Shown here piece by piece: positions 25,247 to 35,702 of a stretch of 64,000 nt of DNA. Made by a program: the position numbers and the translations under genes. The DNA comes from Streptomyces sp. SCSIO 30461 (GTDB lineage Bacteria; Actinomycetota; Actinomycetes; Streptomycetales; Streptomycetaceae). Positions within the stretch are counted from its first letter, which is position 1; every line of letters begins with the position of its first letter. The notes beneath the pieces were generated by a model, which worked only from the letters and a program-made list of their open reading frames with translations, searched no databases and was not told the DNA's origin. The stretch covers positions 5,262,001-5,326,000 of the forward strand of contig NZ_CP146101.1 of assembly GCF_037023745.1 (NCBI RefSeq). Direction: 5' to 3'.

Positions 25247-26398
25247 TCAGAACGCGGAGACTCCGGTCAGGGCGCGGCCGATGATCAGCTTCTGTATCTG
25301 ACTGGTGCCCTCGTACAGGGTCATCACCCGGGCGTCGCGCAGCAGTTTGCCCACCGGGTACTCATCGACATAGCCGTAGCCGCCGAACACCTGGAGCGCA
25401 TTGTTCGCGGCACGCACGGCGGCTTCGGAGGCGAACAGTTTCGCCTTGGACGCGGCCGTGGCGAAATCCTCGCCCCGGTCGATGAGATCGGCCACCCGCC
25501 AGGTCAGCAGGCGTGCCGCGTCCACGTCGACCGCGATGTCACTGATCAGCTCCTGCACCAGCTGGTACGAGGCGATCGGCTTGCCGAACTGCTCGCGCTG
25601 ACCCGCATAGCCGACGGCGGCGTCCAGTGCCGCCTGGGCGATACCGACGCAGCCGGCAGCCACCGACATCCGCCCCTTGGCCAGCGCGGACATGGCGACC
25701 GAGAAGCCCTTCCCCTCCGGGCCGAGCATCGCCGAGGCGGGAACACGGACATCCTGGAGCACCAGTTCGGCGGTTGCCTGGCCGCGCAGTCCGAGTTTGC
25801 CGTGGATGGCGCGGCGGGTCAGCCCCGGCGTCTCCGCGGGCAGAAGGAACGCCGATACGCCCAGGTGCCCCGGGCTGTCGTTGGTGCGGGCGAAGAGCAG
25901 CACGACTTCGGCCCAGGTGCCGTTGGTGATGAACATCTTCGAACCGTTGATGACGTAGTCGCCGCCGTCCGGTACGGCACGAGTGGCGAGGCTGCCGGCG
26001 TCGGACCCGGTGCCGGGCTCAGTGAGCCCGAAGCAGCCAAGGGCGCCCCCCGAGGTCAGCCGTGGCAGCCAGGACTGCTTCTGCTCCTCGCTCCCCCAGG
26101 CCGCGATGGTCTTGGTGACCAGCCCCAGGGAGACGGAGACGATACCGCGCACCGACGAGTCGCCACGACCGAGTTCCTCGGTGACCAGGCAGTACGCGAG
26201 GTGGTCACCGCCCGAACCGCCGTAGCGCTCGTCGATCGTGAGCCCCAGGAAGCCGACGGCACCGAGCTTTCCCACGATAGTCCGATCGACGTCTTCGTCC
26301 CGGTCCCACTCGGCGGCACGGGGCGTGACCTCACGCCCGACGAAGTCTCGGGCAAGTTCCCGGACGGCCTCGTGCTCCTCGCCGAGCTTCAGATCCAC
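25247..26398 (-). CDS. Acyl-CoA dehydrogenase (short/medium-chain type)
   Basis: A 383-residue FAD enzyme for the first step of beta-oxidation or a related acyl-CoA oxidation. GCFGLTEPGTGSDAGS, then VINGSKMFITNGTWAEV, and LYEGTSQIQKLIIGR with the catalytic Glu are all canonical. The open frame runs far upstream to 26995, but that part is antisense to the divergent TetR gene. The GTG at 26398, after AAAGGAGAG, is the real start. Operator C lies 16 bases beyond the start and is shared with TetR-C, so repression is likely direct. Confidence 0.88.
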   Translation of the reverse strand: MDLKLGEEHEAVRELARDFVGREVTPRAAEWDRDEDVDRTIVGKLGAVGFLGLTIDERYGGSGGDHLAYCLVTEELGRGDSSVRGIVSVSLGLVTKTIAAWGSEEQKQSWLPRLTSGGALGCFGLTEPGTGSDAGSLATRAVPDGGDYVINGSKMFITNGTWAEVVLLFARTNDSPGHLGVSAFLLPAETPGLTRRAIHGKLGLRGQATAELVLQDVRVPASAMLGPEGKGFSVAMSALAKGRMSVAAGCVGIAQAALDAAVGYAGQREQFGKPIASYQLVQELISDIAVDVDAARLLTWRVADLIDRGEDFATAASKAKLFASEAAVRAANNALQVFGGYGYVDEYPVGKLLRDARVMTLYEGTSQIQKLIIGRALTGVSAF

Positions 26399-26413
26399 CA
26401 GGCACTCTCCTTT

Positions 26414-26430
26414 AACTAACACTGCTAGTT
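26414..26430. promoter_or_regulatory. Operator C: AACTAACACTGCTAGTT between acyl-CoA dehydrogenase and TetR-C
   Basis: This 17-bp near-perfect palindrome has AACTA and TAGTT arms. It lies between divergent starts at 26398 and 26450. Its reverse complement matches the element at 29906-29922 at 16 of 17 positions, upstream of an aldehyde dehydrogenase gene. Confidence 0.7.
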
Positions 26431-26449
26431 TCTGCGTGGCAGGCCTACT

Positions 26450-27163
26450 ATGTGCCGCATGGCCCGACCGCGCAAGCCCCTGCTCAGCAGAGAACGCATC
26501 GTCGCGGCGGCGGGCGCACTGGTGGACGCGGAAGGGCTGGACGCCGTCTCCACCCGCCGGCTCGCCGCCGAGCTCGGGGTGAGCGGCCCTTCGCTCTACA
26601 ACCACTTCCGCAACAAGGACGAGATCCTGGACGCGGTCGCCGACGCCGTCAGCGCCAAGGTGGACCTGTCGATGTTCGACGCCTCGGACGAACGCGACTG
26701 GCGCACCGCCCTGCACGACTGGGCCCTCTCCTACCGCGCGGCCCTCACCGAGCACCCCAATATCGTCCCGGTCCTGGCGCGCGGCCCCGGACGCAGACCC
26801 GCCGGACTGAAGGTCGCCGACACCGTCTTCGGGGCGATGGTGCGATGCGGCTGGCCGCCGTCCCAAGCCACCCATATCGGTGCGCTGATGCGGTACTTCA
26901 TCACCGGTTCGGCACTGGGGTCCTTCGCCCGCGGTTTCGTCGACGACAAGACGGCCTACGACCCGGCCGACTACCCTCACCTCGGCCAGGCCCATCTGCT
27001 CGCCGATCGGCAGCAGCAGGTGGACGACGGGGCGTTCGCGACGGGGCTGAGGGCACTGCTGGACGGGCTGTCCGTGCAGTTCGCGCTGCCGAACGAGCGG
27101 AGCGCGACGGAGGCATCCGGGGCGCGGCGGTCGGGCGGCGCACAGGACTCGACGGGCAGCTGA
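26450..27163 (+). CDS. TetR-family regulator C
   Basis: A 237-residue regulator with the N-terminal helix-turn-helix RERIVAAAGALVDAEGLDAV, then LAAELGVSGPSLYNHFRNKDEIL, resembling the TetR_C branch represented by tetracycline repressor. A second ATG at 26459 is possible; the first has AGG about nine bases upstream. It is divergent from an acyl-CoA dehydrogenase across operator C. The same operator recurs 3.5 kb away before an aldehyde dehydrogenase, so its regulon probably spans the intervening alcohol dehydrogenase too. The ligand is unknown. Confidence 0.85.
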   Translation: MCRMARPRKPLLSRERIVAAAGALVDAEGLDAVSTRRLAAELGVSGPSLYNHFRNKDEILDAVADAVSAKVDLSMFDASDERDWRTALHDWALSYRAALTEHPNIVPVLARGPGRRPAGLKVADTVFGAMVRCGWPPSQATHIGALMRYFITGSALGSFARGFVDDKTAYDPADYPHLGQAHLLADRQQQVDDGAFATGLRALLDGLSVQFALPNERSATEASGARRSGGAQDSTGS

Positions 27164-27180
27164 TCGCAGCCGCTCCGGCC

Positions 27181-27219
27181 CCCGGTGCCGGAGGGCTCGC
27201 CGACTCCCCCGGCACCGGG
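27181..27219. terminator. Bidirectional hairpin between convergent genes
   Basis: CCCGGTGCCGG (27181-27191) and CCGGCACCGGG (27209-27219) form a perfect 11-bp stem between the convergent ends of TetR-C and the alcohol dehydrogenase. Confidence 0.6.
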
Positions 27220-27304
27220 CGGCACGCCGACGCCCTCGGCCACCTGACGAATACGGGCGCGAGCGCGGGCCGGCACGGCTGCCGCGCCCGCGCCACAGGC
27301 TTGC

Positions 27305-28384
<1,080 letters not shown>

Positions 28385-28463
28385 GCTGAGCACTCCTCGG
28401 TGGTTTCGGAAGGGAACACGACCGGTGGAACCGATGGGAGCCGGTCAGAACTATGGGAGCCGG

Positions 28464-29855
28464 TCAGAACTGCAGGGACTTGGTGTGCAGGTACTCGGCG
28501 AGGCCGTGCGGGCCGAGTTCACGGCCGATGCCGGACTGCTTGTATCCGCCGAACGGCGCCAGCGGGTTGAAGCGCCCGCCGTTGATGTCGACCTGTCCGG
28601 TGTCCATCCGCCGGGCGAAGGCGACGGCCTCGCTCCTCTCCCCCCACACCGCGCCCGCGAGACCGTACACGGTGCCGTTGGCGATCCGCAGCGCGTCGTC
28701 CTCGTCCTCGTAGCGCAGGATCGAGACCACCGGGCCGAAGATCTCCTCCTGCGCGATCGTCATCTCGGGCGTGACGTCGGCGAAGACGGTCGGGGCGACG
28801 AAGTATCCGGTCGGGTGCGGGGCTTCCGGGCCGCCGGCGACCAGCCGGGCCCCTTCGGCGACGCCCTGCTCGATGTAGCCGCGCACCCGTCGCTGCTGCT
28901 CGGCGTTGACGAGCGGGCCGACGCGCTCACCGGGTACGTACTTGGCGACCGCCTCAGCAGCCAGCTCCACGGCCTCGTCGTACTGATCGGTGTGGACCAG
29001 CATGCGGGTCCAGGCGCTGCACGTCTGGCCGGAGTTGGACATGACGTTGGCGATGCCGACGTTCACGGCCTTGGCCAGATCGGCACTCGGCAGGATCACA
29101 TTGGCGGACTTTCCGCCGAGCTCAAGCGCCACGCGCTTGACGGCCGCGCCCGCGGTCGCACCGATCTGCCGGCCGACGGCGGTGGAGCCGGTGAAGGACA
29201 CCAGGTCCACCCCCGGATGTTCGGCGAGCGCCTGTCCCGCGACCGGACCGAGCCCCGTGACCAGGTTGAACACCCCTGCGGGCAGCCCCGCCTCATGCAC
29301 GGCCTCGGCGAACAGCCGGGCGGTCAGCGGGGTGTCCTCAGCGGGCTTGAGCACGATCGTGCAGCCCGCCGCCAGCGCAGGGGCGACCTTGGCCACGATC
29401 TGGTGCAGCGGGTAGTTCCAGGGCGTGATGGCACCGACGACACCCACCGGCTCCAGCAGCACGGTGGAATTGCCGATCTGCTCCTCGAACGAGTACGAGG
29501 CGGCGAGCTCCGCGTACGAACCGGCGACCAGGACCGGCAGGCCCGCGTGGACGGTGCTGGCGAGCTGCGCGGGGGCGCCGAGTTCGGCGGTGACGGTTTC
29601 GGCGATCTCGTCCATGCGGGCCGCGAGCACGTCGCGCAGCGCGCCGATACGGGCCGCGCGTTCGGCGGGCGGGGTGGCGGCCCAGGCGGGGAAGGCGGCA
29701 CGTGCGGCGCGTACCGCCGCGTCCACATCCTCGGCGCCACCTGCCGGGACATGGCCGATGACCTGCTCGTCCGCCGGGTTCACCACCGCGATGGTGCCGG
29801 TACCCACGGCGGGCCGCCAGTGTCCGCCGATGTACATCCCGTCGTAGGCCTTCAT
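28464..29855 (-). CDS. Aldehyde dehydrogenase family protein
   Basis: A 463-residue NAD(P)-dependent aldehyde dehydrogenase. ITPWNYPL begins the cofactor-binding region, VSFTGSTAVG holds the Rossmann glycine motif, and ALELGGKSANVI carries the general-base Glu. SNSGQTCSAWTRM contains the catalytic Cys. KQSGIGRELG and the YLHTKS end are typical. The ATG at 29855 follows a near-ideal AAAGGAGA. Operator C2 is 51 bases upstream. With the alcohol dehydrogenase behind it and the acyl-CoA dehydrogenase sharing the operator, it is plausibly part of an alcohol- or aldehyde-to-acyl catabolic set. Confidence 0.9.
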   Translation of the reverse strand: MKAYDGMYIGGHWRPAVGTGTIAVVNPADEQVIGHVPAGGAEDVDAAVRAARAAFPAWAATPPAERAARIGALRDVLAARMDEIAETVTAELGAPAQLASTVHAGLPVLVAGSYAELAASYSFEEQIGNSTVLLEPVGVVGAITPWNYPLHQIVAKVAPALAAGCTIVLKPAEDTPLTARLFAEAVHEAGLPAGVFNLVTGLGPVAGQALAEHPGVDLVSFTGSTAVGRQIGATAGAAVKRVALELGGKSANVILPSADLAKAVNVGIANVMSNSGQTCSAWTRMLVHTDQYDEAVELAAEAVAKYVPGERVGPLVNAEQQRRVRGYIEQGVAEGARLVAGGPEAPHPTGYFVAPTVFADVTPEMTIAQEEIFGPVVSILRYEDEDDALRIANGTVYGLAGAVWGERSEAVAFARRMDTGQVDINGGRFNPLAPFGGYKQSGIGRELGPHGLAEYLHTKSLQF

Positions 29856-29905
29856 CCGCTGTCTCCTTTGGGCGTGGCACGCCGGTGGTGGCGATCCGAC
29901 ACCCA

Positions 29906-29922
29906 AACTAGCGGTGTTAGTT
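29906..29922. promoter_or_regulatory. Operator C2 before the aldehyde dehydrogenase gene
   Basis: AACTAGCGGTGTTAGTT is a 17-bp palindrome-like element matching operator C (26414-26430, reverse complement) at 16 of 17 bases. It is 51 bases upstream of the start at 29855, within promoter distance. Confidence 0.7.
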
Positions 29923-29985
29923 TTCCAGCACCAGCGCCGACCGCACGGGGTGCTGCGATTCTCCCTCACCACCTTCGATCCGCCA

Positions 29986-30019
29986 CCCCACCCCGCTCCT
30001 TCCTGTAAGCGGGGTGGGG
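29986..30019 (-). terminator. Strong hairpin between the small hypothetical gene and the aldehyde dehydrogenase
   Basis: CCCCACCCCGCT (29986-29997) and AGCGGGGTGGGG (30008-30019) form a perfect 12-bp stem with a 10-base loop. It lies about 90 bases past the minus-strand stop at 30108 and insulates the next promoter. Confidence 0.65.
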
Positions 30020-30107
30020 AGATTCCGGGGCCACGGTCACGGAGTCGGCACGGGTACCGGACCACCAGACCGGCACGGGGGTCGGAGCCCTGATGCGGGA
30101 CCCGTGA

Positions 30108-30518
30108 TCAGGCCGGCGGTTGACCGGCCCCGGCCGGAGCCGTCTGCACCTGGCGGGCGGCGGGCGGCGCGATCGAGGCGACCCGCGCCGATTCGCTCAT
30201 CGGACCCACCTGGACCCGTGAACGGTCGCCCGCGGGCGCCGCCGAGATCGCAGCCGCCGTAGGAGCCGACGGGGCGGCGGCCGGGGCGCCCTGCGCGGCG
30301 TGGGCCTTCTCGTCCGGGCTCTTGGCCACCGCCGACCAGGTGCGCAGCCGATGACTCGCCGCCTCGTCCAGGCTCACCGGCGCTCCCCGCTGCTCCGCGA
30401 GTCGGCTGGCCTCCCGACCGAGCGCGGCCACATCGTCCCAGCGCAGCCGCAGGACGACGGACAACTCGGCTCCACCGTCCGGGAGTCCGTGGATGATCGG
30501 CCCGTCACCATCAGTCAT
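30108..30518 (-). CDS. Small conserved hypothetical protein
   Basis: A 136-residue protein. The first about 70 residues look folded (IHGLPDGGAELSVVLRLRWD, then LAEQRGAPVSLDEAASHRLRTW) and the remainder is an Ala/Pro-rich, probably disordered tail. No signal peptide, membrane helix or catalytic motif is seen. The ATG at 30518 has CAGGAG at ideal spacing; the upstream GTG at 30524 does not. It is divergent from homogentisate dioxygenase by about 220 bases. I do not recognise a characterised family. Confidence 0.6.
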   Translation of the reverse strand: MTDGDGPIIHGLPDGGAELSVVLRLRWDDVAALGREASRLAEQRGAPVSLDEAASHRLRTWSAVAKSPDEKAHAAQGAPAAAPSAPTAAAISAAPAGDRSRVQVGPMSESARVASIAPPAARQVQTAPAGAGQPPA

Positions 30519-30687
30519 TGCCACTCCTGTTGTTCGCGCTCAGACGTGTCACCGCACCGGTTAGTACGCGACGCCGCCATACCGCGTTCAGCGCCCAGAC
30601 GAACGGGCGAACGATCCACCGAACGTGGTGGCGCACCGGCAGGCGATGACAGCCGGACGGCGATGCCGTTGACGGGACCGCATCGGC

Positions 30688-30719
30688 AAGGAATCCTATT
30701 GCCAAGCATAGGATTCCTT
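30688..30719. promoter_or_regulatory. 32-bp palindrome with perfect 12-bp arms before hmgA
   Basis: AAGGAATCCTAT (30688-30699) and ATAGGATTCCTT (30708-30719) are exact inverted copies around an 8-base centre, ending 22 bases before the hmgA ATG. The element is AT-rich against its surroundings. It would block transcription or initiation if bound, so it is most likely the operator for homogentisate induction. It could also fold in the mRNA leader. Confidence 0.7.
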
Positions 30720-30741
30720 AGCGGACGCATCGGGAGTGCGC

Positions 30742-32091
30742 ATGAGCGGCAACGGAACGAGCGGCAACAGCACCGAGCAGGCCAGGAAGACCGCCAACGG
30801 CCTGGTGTACCTGTCGGGCTTCGGCAACGAACACGGCTCCGAGGCCGCTCCGGGCGCCCTGCCGCTGGGCCGGAACTCACCGCAGCGGGCCCCGCTCGGC
30901 CTCTACGCGGAGCAGCTCAGCGGCTCCGCCTTCACCGAGCCGCGCGCCCAGAACCGGCGCTCCTGGCTGTACCGGATCAGGCCGTCCGCCGCCCACCCGC
31001 CGTTCACCCGGGTCGACAACGGCGCGTTGCGCTCCGCGCCCTTCACGGAGACCGTGCCGGACCCCAACCGGCTCCGCTGGAACCCGCTGCCCGAGCCGGC
31101 ACCCGGTACCGACTGGTTGGCCGGCCTCTGGACCCTCGGCGGCAACGGCGACGCCACCCAGCGCACCGGAATGGCCGTGCACCTCTACCACGCCAATGCC
31201 GCCATGGAGCGGCGCGTATTCAGCGACGCCGACGGCGAGCTGCTGATCGTGCCGGAACACGGCGGGCTGCTGCTGCGCACCGAGTTCGGCCTGCTCGCCG
31301 CCCATCCGGGGGAGATGGCGCTGATCCCGCGCGGCGTACGCTTCCGGGTCGAGCTGCTCGACGACACGGCGCGGGGCTATGTCTGCGAGAACTACGGCGC
31401 CCCCTTCCAGCTCCCGGACCTCGGACCGATCGGCGCCAACGGGCTGGCGAACGCACGGGACTTCCGCGCCCCGGTCGCCGCGTACGAGGACGTCGAGGGC
31501 CCCGTGGACGTGGTCAACAAGTTCTGCGGCAACCTGTGGGCCGCCACCTACGACCACTCCCCGCTCGATGTGGTGGCCTGGCACGGCAACCACCTGCCGT
31601 ACGTCTACGACCTGCACCGCTTCAACGTGATCGGCACGATCTCCTACGACCACCCGGACCCGTCGATCTTCACCGTGCTCACCTCGCCGACCGACACCCC
31701 TGGGCTCGCGAGTGTGGACTTCGTGGTGTTCGCACCACGCTGGCTGGTCGGCGAGGACACCTTCCGTCCGCCGTACTTCCACCGCAATGTGATGAGTGAG
31801 TACATGGGCCTGATCGAGGGGGCCTACGACGCCAAGACCGCGGGCGAGGGCGGCTTCGTCCCGGGCGGCGGCTCGCTCCACAACATGATGTCCGCGCACG
31901 GACCCGACCGGGAGACCTTCGACAAGGCCAGCGCCGCCGAGCTGAAGCCCCAGAGGGTCGACGACGGTCTCGCTTTCATGTTCGAGACGCGGTGGCCCGT
32001 GACCGCGACCCAGCAGGCCGCGGGAGCCGGGCACCTGCAGCAGGGATACGACGACGTATGGCAAGGTCTCGAGCGCCACTTCCGGCCGTAG
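30742..32091 (+). CDS. hmgA: Homogentisate 1,2-dioxygenase
   Basis: A 449-residue non-haem iron enzyme that opens the ring of homogentisate to maleylacetoacetate in tyrosine and phenylalanine degradation. [13 protein letters not shown] is the invariant N-terminal signature. The iron ligands are in [14 protein letters not shown] (His and Glu spaced as in the human enzyme) and NMMSAHGPD (second His). The length is normal for the family. The ATG at 30742 after GGGAG is chosen over the GTG at 30736. Fumarylacetoacetase and 4-hydroxyphenylpyruvate dioxygenase are not in the window, so the pathway is dispersed. Control is probably through the palindrome just upstream. Confidence 0.95.
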   Translation: MSGNGTSGNSTEQARKTANGLVYLSGFGNEHGSEAAPGALPLGRNSPQRAPLGLYAEQLSGSAFTEPRAQNRRSWLYRIRPSAAHPPFTRVDNGALRSAPFTETVPDPNRLRWNPLPEPAPGTDWLAGLWTLGGNGDATQRTGMAVHLYHANAAMERRVFSDADGELLIVPEHGGLLLRTEFGLLAAHPGEMALIPRGVRFRVELLDDTARGYVCENYGAPFQLPDLGPIGANGLANARDFRAPVAAYEDVEGPVDVVNKFCGNLWAATYDHSPLDVVAWHGNHLPYVYDLHRFNVIGTISYDHPDPSIFTVLTSPTDTPGLASVDFVVFAPRWLVGEDTFRPPYFHRNVMSEYMGLIEGAYDAKTAGEGGFVPGGGSLHNMMSAHGPDRETFDKASAAELKPQRVDDGLAFMFETRWPVTATQQAAGAGHLQQGYDDVWQGLERHFRP

Positions 32092-32329
32092 TCCCTGCCG
32101 GAAGCGTCCCGCCCGGCTCCCGTGGGATCCGCCCGGGAGGTGCCCCCGGCACTCACGCTCGCTAGGGTGTCGGAGCCATCGGGCCCGGCAGGATCCGAAC
32201 GGAAGACCTCAGGCCGGAGGGTCCGGGGAGGCCCCGCGCGCCGGACGCCGCAGGCCCCGCCTCCGGGCGGACGGCGCTGTTCGTCACCCCACGGCCTGGT
32301 AGTCGTAGTACTCGTCGTACGGAGATGCC

Positions 32330-33079
32330 GTGACCGCGTTCGCCCCGGACTCGCTCGTCCTGAACCGCAAACTGCCGCTGTGGTACCAGGTCTCGCAGTC
32401 GCTGCGTGCCTCGATACTGGGGCGCGGGCCGCACGACCCACTGCGTCTTCCCACCGAGGAGCAGCTCGCCGAGCACTACGGGGTGAGCGTGCTGACCATG
32501 CGGCAGGCGCTGAAGGAGCTGGAAGCCGAGGGGCTGATCAGCAGGCACCGAAGGCGCGGCACATTCATCGAACCGGGAGCACGGCGCGGCGCACCACGGC
32601 GGCTGCTGGGCTCGATCGACGCGATCGTGGCCCAGCAGTCGGGCGAGCTGACCACGGTCATCGGGCACGGCACCGCCGCCGTGCCCGGTGACCTCGCCGA
32701 GTTCTTCACGGACGTGGACGAGGTCGTGACGTACCGCAGACTCCGCCGGGACGGGGACAGCGGCGAGCCCACGAACTGGGCGGAGAACGCGGTGCGGCCG
32801 GACATCGCGGCGGTACTCGACGTCGGGGACCTCGAACGATGGCCGATGACGAAGGTGCTGAGAGACGTCATCGGGGTAAGGATCAGCCGGATCACGGACA
32901 CGGTGGAGGCGAGGCTCGCCGACCCGGAGACCGCCGAGCTGCTCCAGGTACCGCTGCTGTCGCCGATCCTGCACTACACCGGGGTGACCTACGACGACGA
33001 GGGGCGGGTGGTGGATGTGGCGCGCATCCGGTATCGGGGGGACCGGTTCTCGTTCTCGGTGACCGTCGAGGCGGAGTGA
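32330..33079 (+). CDS. GntR-family regulator, HutC/UTRA type
   Basis: A 249-residue regulator. The winged helix-turn-helix is in LPLWYQVSQSLRASI, then LPTEEQLAEHYGVSVLTMRQ and ISRHRRRGTFI. The rest is a UTRA-like ligand domain ending in VVDVARIRYRGDRFSFSV, the characteristic final strands. The GTG at 32330 follows ACGGAG. Its stop overlaps the next start (GTGA), so it is co-translated with the type-ISP-domain protein, an odd pairing for a metabolite sensor. It might also regulate hmgA upstream or the CoA transferase downstream. Confidence 0.85.
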   Translation: MTAFAPDSLVLNRKLPLWYQVSQSLRASILGRGPHDPLRLPTEEQLAEHYGVSVLTMRQALKELEAEGLISRHRRRGTFIEPGARRGAPRRLLGSIDAIVAQQSGELTTVIGHGTAAVPGDLAEFFTDVDEVVTYRRLRRDGDSGEPTNWAENAVRPDIAAVLDVGDLERWPMTKVLRDVIGVRISRITDTVEARLADPETAELLQVPLLSPILHYTGVTYDDEGRVVDVARIRYRGDRFSFSVTVEAE

Positions 33080-34263
33080 CCACCGCGATGCTGCTGGACG
33101 ATCTGATGCCCTGGTCCACCGGACCGCTCAGGCTGGGCCGGGACTGGGTGATCGCCCCGGACACCGGAACGTTGCGGGCCCGCTGGGACATGCTGGTCAG
33201 CGCCGACGAGGGGCGACGGCGAACCCTCTTCGGGGAGACACGGGCGCGGACGCTGCACAGCGCCGTCGCCGCCCTGCCAGGGCAGTCCGCCGGGACCGCG
33301 TGGTTCGCCGGGGAAGGCGGAGCCTGCCCCGATCCGGTCCGGATCGTGCACGGGCCCTTCGACCGGCAGTGGATCATTCCCGACCACCGTCTCATCGACA
33401 TCGCCCGCCCGGAGCTGTGGCGGGTCGCCGACGAGCGGCAGCTCTTCGTCCAGGAGCCGGGGCGGGTCCCCGGAGTCACCGATCCGGCGCTGCTGGTGTC
33501 CGCGGACCTGCCCGACGGCCGCTCCCCTGCCGGGCGGCCCGGCAGGATACGCCCGCTGTACCGTCGGCTCGGCGGGACCGAGCCCAATCTCGCCATGGGG
33601 GTGCTGCCTGCCCTGTCCGCGCGCTATGCCCGGACGGTGGGCGCCGAGGAGGTCCTCGCCTGGGCGGTGGCGACGGCACAGCCATCCGCCTCGCCGGCCC
33701 GTGGTTACGAGGTGCCGTTCTCACCGGATCCCGAGCTGTGGGCGGATGGCGTCCGGGTGGGGCGGCAGCTGGTCCGGATCCAGCTCAGGGGCGCCCGCGG
33801 CACCGAACGGCCCCGGCTCCCCGGAGGCCGTCGGCCCTATGTACGGGCATCACTCCCGGCGCGCCCCGAGGCCATCGCGTACGACGCGGACGAGGAGGCC
33901 CTGCTGATCGGCACGGGGCGGATCTCCCCCGTGCCCGCCGAGGCGTGGGACTACGCGGTGTCCGGAGTCAGGGTGCTGGAGCACTGGTTCGAACGGCGTA
34001 CCGCCGAGGCCGAACCCGGCACCCTCGCGGCGATCGGCCCCGGCGCCTGGCCTCAGGAATGGACGTCGGAGCTGCTCGAACTCATCACCGTACTGGCGCT
34101 GCTCGGCGGATTGGAGAGCGAGCGGCGCACCCTGTCCCGGGCTGTCGCCGCGACCGGCTCGGTCGATCTGGAACTCGCGCCCGCGTCGGAGGCCGCACGG
34201 AGGCCCGCGTCGGTGCTCGACCACCACGAGGAGGGCCCCGCCGGGCAGGTCGCGCTGATCTGA
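33076..34263 (+). CDS. Stand-alone type ISP restriction-modification specificity-domain protein
   Basis: A 395-residue protein that resembles only the C-terminal target-recognition region of type ISP restriction-modification enzymes. Recognisable stretches are WIIPDHRLIDIARPELWRVA, then RIRPLYRRLGG, YEVPFSPDPELWADGV and LPGGRRPYVRA. No helicase, nuclease or methyltransferase motif is present, and the flanking genes supply none. The GTG at 33076 overlaps the GntR stop; an ATG at 33088 is an alternative. Free-standing versions occur in other Streptomyces as far as I recall, with no known role. It may have been recruited to another DNA- or protein-binding function. Confidence 0.6.
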   Translation: MTTAMLLDDLMPWSTGPLRLGRDWVIAPDTGTLRARWDMLVSADEGRRRTLFGETRARTLHSAVAALPGQSAGTAWFAGEGGACPDPVRIVHGPFDRQWIIPDHRLIDIARPELWRVADERQLFVQEPGRVPGVTDPALLVSADLPDGRSPAGRPGRIRPLYRRLGGTEPNLAMGVLPALSARYARTVGAEEVLAWAVATAQPSASPARGYEVPFSPDPELWADGVRVGRQLVRIQLRGARGTERPRLPGGRRPYVRASLPARPEAIAYDADEEALLIGTGRISPVPAEAWDYAVSGVRVLEHWFERRTAEAEPGTLAAIGPGAWPQEWTSELLELITVLALLGGLESERRTLSRAVAATGSVDLELAPASEAARRPASVLDHHEEGPAGQVALI

Positions 34264-34321
34264 GCGGGCCTCGGCGGAGCCGGGATGACAAACGCGCCCG
34301 GTGCGATGTAGGACGGCTGCC

Positions 34322-35515
34322 ATGAGCCAGCCGCTGCCTCTCGAAGGAATCACCGTCGTCGCCGTCGAACAGGCGGTGGCGGCGCCGTTCGCCACCCGCC
34401 AGCTCGCGGACCTCGGAGCCCGGGTGATCAAGGTCGAGCGACCGGACGGCGGCGACTTCGCACGCGCGTACGACACCGCGGCGCAGGGACTCGCCTCGCA
34501 CTTCGTCTGGTGCAACCGCGGCAAGGAGTCACTCGCCGTCGACCTCAAGGACCCGCGCGGGATCGCCGTGGTGCGCCGACTGGTCGCCGGCGCCGATGTG
34601 TTCGTACAGAACCTCGCGCGGGGCGCCGCGGCACGGCTCGGGCTGGACGCGGCGACGCTCTGCGCGGAGTTCCCGCGGCTCGTGGCGGTGGACATCTCCG
34701 GGTACGGGGCGGACGGCCCGCACGCCCACAGGCGTGCGTACGACATGCTGGTGCAGTGCGAGGCGGGTCTGGTGTCCGTGACCGGGACTCCCGAGCAGCC
34801 GGTGAAGGCAGGCATCCCGGCGGCGGATGTCGCGGCGGCGATGTACGCGTTCTCGGGGGCGCTCGCCGCGCTGCTGCGACGGGCCACCACGGGGCTCGGC
34901 GGGCCGGTGGAGATCTCGATGCTGGACTCACTCGCCGAATGGATGGGGCACCCCCTGCACCACGGCATGCATGGCGGCACACCACCGGCGCGCACCGGCC
35001 TCGCACACGCCGTGATCGCCCCGTACGACGCGTACGCCACCGCGGACGGCGGCCAAGTGCTGCTGTCCGTGCAGAACGACCGCGAGTGGCGACGGCTCGC
35101 GGAACGGGTGCTGGAGCGCCCGGAGCTGGGTGAGGACCCCGTCTTCGCCACGAACGCGGCCCGCACCGCCCACCGCGCCGAGACCGACGCGGTGGTGGGC
35201 GATGCGCTGGCGTGCCTCGCCACCGATACCGCGGTCGCCCGCCTGGAGGCGGCCGGTATCGCCTGCGCCCGCCTCAACACGGTCGCCGACCTGGCCCGCC
35301 ACCCCCAGCTCGAAGCCCGCGCCCGTTGGTGTGAGGTCCCTTCCCCCACGGGCCCGCTGCGCGCGCTCCTGCCCCCGATCAACCTGCCGGGCGGTCCTGC
35401 GCCCCGGATGGGCGCGATCCCCGCACTCGGCGAGCACACGGACGCGGTACTGCGGGAGGCGGGGCTGAGCGCTCCGGAGATCGCGGACCTCCGGAGCTCC
35501 GGGGTGGTCAGCTGA
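34322..35515 (+). CDS. CaiB/BaiF-type CoA transferase (class III)
   Basis: A 397-residue family III CoA transferase that moves CoA between carboxylic acids through an aspartyl intermediate. PLEGITVVAVEQAVAAPFAT, then LADLGARVIKVERPDGGDFA and NRGKESLAVDLKDPRG are hallmark N-terminal segments. The catalytic Asp is likely the one in RRAYDMLVQCEAG. The ATG at 34322 has AGGACGG upstream; the first in-frame start at 34301 is less likely. It lies 58 bases after the type-ISP-domain gene. Actual acyl substrates (alpha-methylacyl, formyl, carnitine-like) cannot be assigned. Confidence 0.87.
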   Translation: MSQPLPLEGITVVAVEQAVAAPFATRQLADLGARVIKVERPDGGDFARAYDTAAQGLASHFVWCNRGKESLAVDLKDPRGIAVVRRLVAGADVFVQNLARGAAARLGLDAATLCAEFPRLVAVDISGYGADGPHAHRRAYDMLVQCEAGLVSVTGTPEQPVKAGIPAADVAAAMYAFSGALAALLRRATTGLGGPVEISMLDSLAEWMGHPLHHGMHGGTPPARTGLAHAVIAPYDAYATADGGQVLLSVQNDREWRRLAERVLERPELGEDPVFATNAARTAHRAETDAVVGDALACLATDTAVARLEAAGIACARLNTVADLARHPQLEARARWCEVPSPTGPLRALLPPINLPGGPAPRMGAIPALGEHTDAVLREAGLSAPEIADLRSSGVVS

Positions 35516-35702
35516 GCCCGGCGCTCAGGCGTGCCGAGCGGGGCGTGCCACACCGCCGGGCCGCACCCCTCACCACTCGCCCCGCGGACGCGAGGCTCAC
35601 CGTTCGGCAGGCCATCCGGGTGAGCGCTCGATAAACTCCTCGTTTGCCACGCGCGCGGAGGCATCACGATTCGCGGCGCACTCCACACCACACGGACGGA
35701 GA

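Noticed and set aside
26399..26995. N-terminal extension of the acyl-CoA dehydrogenase frame
   Set aside because: It is antisense to TetR-C and crosses operator C; the GTG at 26398 with AAAGGAGAG matches the family start.
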